Part shown: positions 58,544 to 64,000 of the stretch, piece by piece
Position numbering within the stretch: the first letter of the stretch is position 1
Layout of the letters: every line of letters begins with the position of its first letter
DNA from: Phaseolus vulgaris
Lineage: Eukaryota; Streptophyta; Magnoliopsida; Fabales; Fabaceae
Length of the DNA stretch: 64,000 bases
Direction of reading: 5' to 3'
Assembly: GCF_000499845.2 (NCBI RefSeq)
Contig: NC_023753.2
Coordinates: forward strand, 21,669,932-21,733,931
Notes under the pieces: generated by a model
Told to the model about the DNA's origin: nothing
Seen by the model: the letters and a program-made list of their open reading frames with translations, nothing else
Databases searched by the model: none
Made by a program: the position numbers and the translations under genes

Positions 58544-58941
58544 GTGTAAAACCTGTTTCCCATCCACAGCGTGAGTTCTTGGAAGTTTCTGCAGTTTCTG
58601 TGTGGTTGTGTGCTGGTGCAACCATTTTTCGCCGTTCATCTAAGCTTTGTTCGGTAGTTTCGTGTTTTCCACCGTTCGTTTGAGTTCTTGTTCGGTGAGG
58701 TGAGGTTTTTCGCTGCTTACGCAAGTTTTAATCGGTGAGATCTAAGGTTCGCCGCTCGTTTGGATTTTCGTGGAAGAAACGGTGGTTTGTGGTGGAGTCG
58801 TGAGTTTTTGCGAAGGTTTGCTGTTGAGGTTGTGTTCTTGAAGTTCTTCAGAGTTTTGCGAAGCTCTGACCGATTGATTGCTGAATCGATCGTCGCTGAA
58901 GAAGGTGTTGTTCATCGCTCTTTGTGATCTGTCAAGTTTTC

Positions 58942-60788
58942 ATGAGAAAGATGAGAAGCAACCGTTCAAGTCCAGTTGCGCCCGTTGCTGCTGAAGGCGC
59001 CATGAATATGGCGCAAATGGTGGAAATCATGCGTTCGCTGCAGGCGAATGTGGAAGCCTCGCGCATAGAGCAGGCAAAGATGCATGAGGACCTAGTCGCC
59101 TCTCAGGCCAGGAACGAAGAGCTCAGCAGAGTGACTGAGGAGTTGCGCCAAGCTCTCCAGGAGCAGCGGGGGCGCCCAGTCGCTGAAGAGGTCGCGCCGT
59201 CAACGCCGCCTCGCGTTTTCCCCATGCCTTTCGCTCAGGCGATTACGGACACGCCTATCCCTGCGAGTGTGGTACCCGTAAAGGCTGTTTTTACCGGCGT
59301 GGAGGATCCTGAGGCACATCTCACCACGTTCCACACGCAGATGATGCTGTCAGGAGGATCGGATGCTGTGTATTGCAAGATTTTTGTGAGCACACTCTAG
59401 GGGACGGCGCTGGAATGGTTTGTGAGCCTGCCTACAGGTCACGTAACCAATTTCCAGCAGTTTTCGAAGATCTTCGTCGAGCAGTACATAGTGAATAAGG
59501 CGCCGCCTAGGGTGTCTTACGATCTGTTCGACATAAGGCAGTACCAGGGAGAGTCCCTCAGGGACTACTTGAATCGTTTTGGGGCGCAGATGGTCCGCTC
59601 GCCGGCCAAGGATGAAGAGATGTTGGTCTACGCATTCAAGAAGGGCATGCTGCCGGGACCCTTCTGTGAGGCGTTGATCAGGGCTCACCTCGCGACGTTT
59701 GCTGAGGTTAGGCGACTTGCGGTGGCCCACATCGCCGATGAAAGTGAGGTCGCCGAGAAGAGGGGAAGCGTGGCCCCCGCTAGGCCACGTGCCTAGACCA
59801 GGATCCAGCCACAGAGGGTGCTGGAGACAGCGGTGGCCAAGAGGGATCAGAGGACTCGCCATCCTTATGATCCAAGGAAGAACAAGGGCAGGGGCCCAGG
59901 GCGCCCTCAACTAGCACGTCGGGAGTTCAATCGCCCACCGAAGCATAAGTTTGTGATGGGATTGGCGGTCCTGATCGCCATTCCCAATATAAGGCGCCCG
60001 AGAAGGTGGGCGACAAGGTGTTTGGACCAAAGCCAGACGCCTGGTGCGAATTCCACCAGGGCTTTGGCCACACCGTGGACTCATGTTTGGCTTTAGGATA
60101 CCAGCTCGACGACTTGGTCAAGAGCGGGTTCCTAAACGATTACTTGCTGGATAAAAGGACTGGGGGCACGTTGAGCTCCCAGCCCGCAGGTGGTGAGGCT
60201 CAGCAGCACGAGATGCCTACTCACGGAGAGATCCACACTATTGCAGGAGGTTTCTCAGGTGAAGGATGCACCGCGTCACAGAGGAAGAAGTATGCAAGGT
60301 CTGTGATGACGGTGGACATGTTCGAGGACCACTCACCAGACGTGGACATTACGTTCACAAGGGAAGATCTCAAGGACGTTGTGCCTCATGACAACGATCC
60401 AATAGTCATCTCGCTTGTTACGGCGGGAAGGAAGGTCCACAGAGTATTGGTGGACCAAGGAAGCTCGGCAGATGTGATGTTCTGGCCGACTTTCACACAG
60501 TTGCAGTTGCCCCTTGACCAGCTGAGGCCCTATGGAGGGTGTTTGTATGGTTTCGCTGGCGATCAGGTGGAGGTCAGGGGGTATATAGAGCTGAGAACTA
60601 CCTTCACGGATGACGCGGGCTCAAGAACGGAGAAGATCAAGTACCTCGTCGTGAATGCCCCCTCAGCATATAACATTCTATTGGGAAGACCAACACTCAA
60701 CAGAATAGGAGCTGTGCCCTCGACCAGGCACATGAAGGTGAAGTTGCCATCGATGGAAGGGGTGGTGATCACCATCAAATCTGACTAG
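58942..60788 (+). pseudogene. Gag-protease of element D
   Basis: ATG at 58942 (MRKMRSNRSSP), chosen because the array copies start identically. N-terminal coiled coil (MAQMVEIMRSLQANVEASRI), then the capsid-like region (ALEWFVSLPTGH, YLNRFGAQMV) and a basic linker. A 13-bp deletion near 59987 shifts the frame. The knuckle WCEFHQGFGHTVDSC and HTIAGGFSGEGCTASQRKK follow, then protease with VDQGSSAD (about 60450) and YNILLGRPTLNRIGA (about 60670). In-frame TAG stops are at 59398-59400, 59794-59796 and 60786-60788. It is the reference for what the array units have lost: protease continues here beyond VDQGSSAD, where the array is cut. Confidence 0.92.
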
Positions 60789-63700
60789 AAGGAAGCAAAG
60801 AAGTGCTATGAGAATAGCCTGAAGAACAAGAGGTCAGTGAGTTACATCACAACGACGCCGCCTCTCGGTGTGAAGCCCAAGCAAACAGAGTGGCGGGTTG
60901 TTGGTGCAGCGATGGAGGTGGCCGCCGGGGAAGACGTCGCCATGATGGATGCTGAGGGTGAGGGAGAGAACACCGAGCGGGAAGAAGAGGCGAGGAATCG
61001 CCCTGAGGAAGTGAGGGAGCTGGGAATCGCCAGGGCGGTGATCGCCAGGGAAGCTAGACCAAAACCCGTCGAGGAATGGCTCGAAAGGGAGATCGGGGGA
61101 AAGGTCTTCAAGTTGGGAAGATCCTTGGAGGCTGAGCTCCAAGACCAGATTGCCAAGGTGATAGAGCGGCATCTGGATGCTTTTGCATGGTCTGCTTCAG
61201 ACATGCCGGGGATTGACCCCGACTTCTTGTGCCATCATCTCGCAATGGACAACCAGGTCAGACCAGTGCGACAGAGAAGAAGGAAATTCAACGAGGAGAG
61301 AAGGCAGGCGATCAGGGACGAAACCCAGAAGCTCCTCGCTGCAGGCCATATCAGGGAGGTCCAGTACCCTGAGTGGCTAGCAAATGTCGTGCTGGTGAAG
61401 AAGAGCAATGGCAAATGGCGCATGTGCGTCGATTTCACTGATCTGAACAAGGCTTGCCCAAAGGATTCGTATCCTTTGCCAAGCATAGACGCCCTGGTTG
61501 ACAGTGCTGCAAGGTGTAAGTTGCTGAGTTTCCTGGATGCCTTCTCGGGGTACAACCAGATAAAGATGCATCCCATGGATGAAGAGAAGACCGCCTTCAT
61601 GACCGAGATATCGTGCTACTGCTACAAGGTGATGCCTTTTGGTCTGAAGAACGCCGGGGCCACGTACCAGAGGTTGATGGATCGGGTACTTGCACCAATG
61701 CTGGGAAGGAATGTGCAAGCCTACGTGGATGACATGGTCGTGACCTCGCCAGAGAATAGCAAGCACGTTGCGGACATGGAGAAGTTGTTCACTACGATCG
61801 CCAAGTTCAGGTTAAAGCTGAATCCCGAGAAGTGCATCTTTGGCGTGGAGGCGGGGAAGTTCTTGGGATTTCTCTTGACTGAAAGAGGGATAGAAGCCAA
61901 TCCTGATAAGTGTGTTGCCATCTTGGCGATGAGGAGCCCGGCTACCGTGAAGGAAGTGCAGCAACTTACAGGTCGGATGGCCGCCCTGTCTCGTTTCGTG
62001 TCAGCCAGCGGGGAGAAGGGCCATCCGTATTTTCAGTGTTTAAGGCGAAACAACAAATTTGCCTGGACGAAGGAGTGTGAAGAGGCCTTCGTCAAGCTTA
62101 AAGAGTACCTGGCGAGCCTGCCGGTTTTGTGCAAACCGCTGATGGGGACCCCTCTCAGGTTGTATTTTGCTGTGACTGAGAGGGCGGTGAGTGCGGTGCT
62201 CGCCCAAGACCAAGATCAGGCCCAAAAGCCTATTTATTTTGTCAGTAAGGTGTTGCAGGGCCCCGAGATGAGATATCAGGCCCTGGAGAAAGCTGCACTG
62301 GCAGTGGTTTTTTCGGCGAGAAGGTTACGCCACTATTTCCACAGCTTCACAATACTGGTGATGACCGACTTGCCCATCCAGAAGGTTCTGAAGAAGCCCG
62401 ATGTAGCTGGGAGGATGGTGAAGTGGGCGGTGGAACTGTCGGAGTTCGACATCAAGTATGAGCCCCGAGGTCCGATTAAGGGGCAGATTTTCGCAGATTT
62501 CGTGGTCGAGCTCTCGTCAGAAGCCACACGAGTTGAGGGGGATGACTTTCGTTGGGTGCTTTCGGTGGACGGATCGTCGAACCAGCAGGGCAGCGGTGCT
62601 GGAGTCATCTTGGAAGGGCCCAACGGTGTGCTGATTGAGCAGTCCCTGAGGTTTGCCTTCAAGGCCAGCAACAACCAAGCAGAGTATGAGGCGCTGATCG
62701 CCGGAATCTTGCTGGCCAAGGAGATGGGAGCTAGGGTGCTAATGGCTAAGAGCGACTAGCTGTTAGTCACGGGACAAGTAACAGGCGAGTTCCAGGCTAA
62801 AGATCCACAAATGGCGGCTTACCTGGAGTATGTACAGGAGTTGAAGAGTTCCTTTGCCTCCTTTGAAGTGGTGCATGTGCCCAGAGAGCAGAATGCCCGA
62901 GCTGACTTGCTAGCTAAGCTCGCCAGTTTAGGCAAGGAGGGTAGGCAGAGGACGGTGATCCAAGAAACTCTGAAGACACCCAGAGCATTTGTGGCAGATC
63001 ACCTGGTTCTTCAGATAAGCAAATCGACGGAGAAAGCGGCGAGGAGTCACAGGTCTTTGACCCAGGAGACCTTGAGATCGCCGAGAATAAGGGTGTGTCG
63101 GGAGGAGAAGGTAAACGTGGCGCAGGTCTGCGCTACCCATGAGCCAGACACCTGGGTAACACAGTACAAGCGATGCCTGGCGGATGGCCTTCTCCCGCTG
63201 GATCCGACGGAGGCCAGGAAGATAAAGAAGAACTCCAGCAAGTTCACGATGATTGATGGTGAGTTGTATAGGTTTGGGTTCACACACCCACTCCTGGAAT
63301 GTGTGCATGGAGAGAAATGTACGAGAATCATGGCCGAGCTCCATGAAGGGATCTGCGGAAGTCACGTCGGGGGTCGAGCTCTGGCCGCAAGGACTCTCCG
63401 TGCAGGTTACTATTGGCCCACAATGAGGGAAGACTGCAAGAAGTATGCACAGTGTTGCAAGCAATGTCAGCAGCACGCCGATTGGCACAAGGCGCCTCCC
63501 AAGGAGTTGAAGTCGATTTACAGCCCTTGGTCGTTTCATACATGGGGAATCGATATTCTGGGACCTTTTCCATTGGCGATCAGGCAGATGAAGTACTTGG
63601 TGGTGGCAATTGAATATTTCACCAAGTGGATCGAAGCAGAACCAGTGGCCCAGATCACCGCGCACAAGATCGAGAGCTTCGTGTGGAAAAACATCGTGTG

Positions 63701-64000
63701 CCGGTTTGGTGTGCCCAAACGCCTGGTGTCAGATAACGGAACTCAGTTCGCAAGTCACCTATTGAAGAAGCTGTGCGAAGAGGTGGGAATTCAGCAAGTA
63801 TTTGCATCCGTCGAGCACCCTCAGACGAACGGTCAAGTAGAGTCAGCCAATCGGGTATTGCTGAGAGGTTTGAAGAGAAGGCTAGAGAAAGCCAAAGGAA
63901 GTTGGGCTGAGGAGGTACCCCGTATAGTTTGGGCGTACCACACCACCGAGTAGTCAGGAACCCACGAGATCCCGTTTAGCCTGGTCTATGGATGCGACGC
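60789..64000 (+). pseudogene. Pol of element D: RT, dual RNase H, integrase
   Basis: Same frame as protease. RT: WLANVVLVKKSNGKWRMCVD (about 61374), LSFLDAFSGYNQI, MPFGLKNAGATYQRLMD, catalytic YVDDMVV (about 61722-61742), FLGFLLTERGIEANPDKC. The first RNase H (VTERAVSAVLAQDQ...KPIYFVSKVLQG) is at about 62170-62400. A second, archaeal-like RNase H (VDGSSNQQGSGAGVILEGPN...NNQAEYEALIAGIL) is at about 62566-62715. Integrase: zinc finger LHEGICGSH...CKQC (about 63340-63470), GIDILGPF, SDNGTQFAS, GQVESANR for D,D,E. In-frame TAGs at 62757-62759 and 63951-63953. It continues off the window. Apart from stops it is the best preserved pol here. Confidence 0.95.

Overview
This window is almost certainly nuclear DNA from a flowering plant, most likely a dicot; a Phaseoleae-type legume is my guess from the repeat mix, not something proven here. 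It is built nearly entirely from transposable elements in several layers. I found no convincing host protein-coding gene, no tRNA or rRNA gene and no CRISPR array. Long AT-rich stretches (about 3.0-5.6, 14.0-15.2, 40.2-42.0 and 54.8-56.6 kb) separate GC-richer retrotransposon blocks.

Layout. 1-2.3 kb: decayed LINE reverse transcriptase, split by a CACTA-type MITE with a 3-bp target site duplication (TSD). 2.63-3.01 kb: a complete TRIM (miniature LTR retroelement) with a 5-bp TSD. 5.6-8.0 kb: a hAT-like element with two elements nested inside it. 8.5-8.8 kb: a CACTA end with subterminal repeats. 9.4-14.0 kb: a minus-strand Ty3/gypsy element of Tat type (5' LTR, PBS, deleted gag-pol) whose 3' part carries an antisense coiled-coil ORF remnant, minisatellites and a series of stem-loops. 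15.2-16.7 kb: a MITE-like element filled with a GC-rich 26-bp minisatellite. 17.1-38.7 kb: a degenerate LINE (ORF1 with RRM and DUF4283; ORF2 with endonuclease, RT and zinc-binding region). It is interrupted at 22,422-37,854 by the most unusual object here. 38.7-39.3 kb: solo LTR. 42.0-48.8 kb: plus-strand Tat-type element. 48.8-54.8 kb: minus-strand Tat-type element joined tail-to-tail to it. 56.6-57.6 kb: solo LTR. 57.6-64.0 kb: a plus-strand Tat element with LTR, gag, protease, RT, two RNase H domains and integrase, running off the window.

Main discovery. The 15,433-bp block at 22,422-37,854 is a head-to-tail array of five units of exactly 2,897 bp plus one terminal full-length 948-bp LTR. 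Each unit holds a 5'-truncated LTR, PBS, leader, gag and the first residues of protease, fused directly to the next LTR. The block as a whole is flanked by one 5-bp TSD (accat), so it began as one integration. The simplest history is: one element inserted in the LINE; a deletion with a 3-bp microhomology removed everything from the protease active site to the first 42 bp of the 3' LTR; unequal recombination between LTRs then amplified the LTR-gag module. All five gag copies share one amber stop, so amplification came after gag was broken. A relative with most of pol lies in the opposite orientation at 57.6 kb.

Nothing here behaves as a cooperating gene set. The relations are those of parasitic elements inserting into, recombining with and decaying alongside each other, with a nonsense spectrum (CAG to TAG, CGA to TGA) that fits deamination of methylated cytosine.
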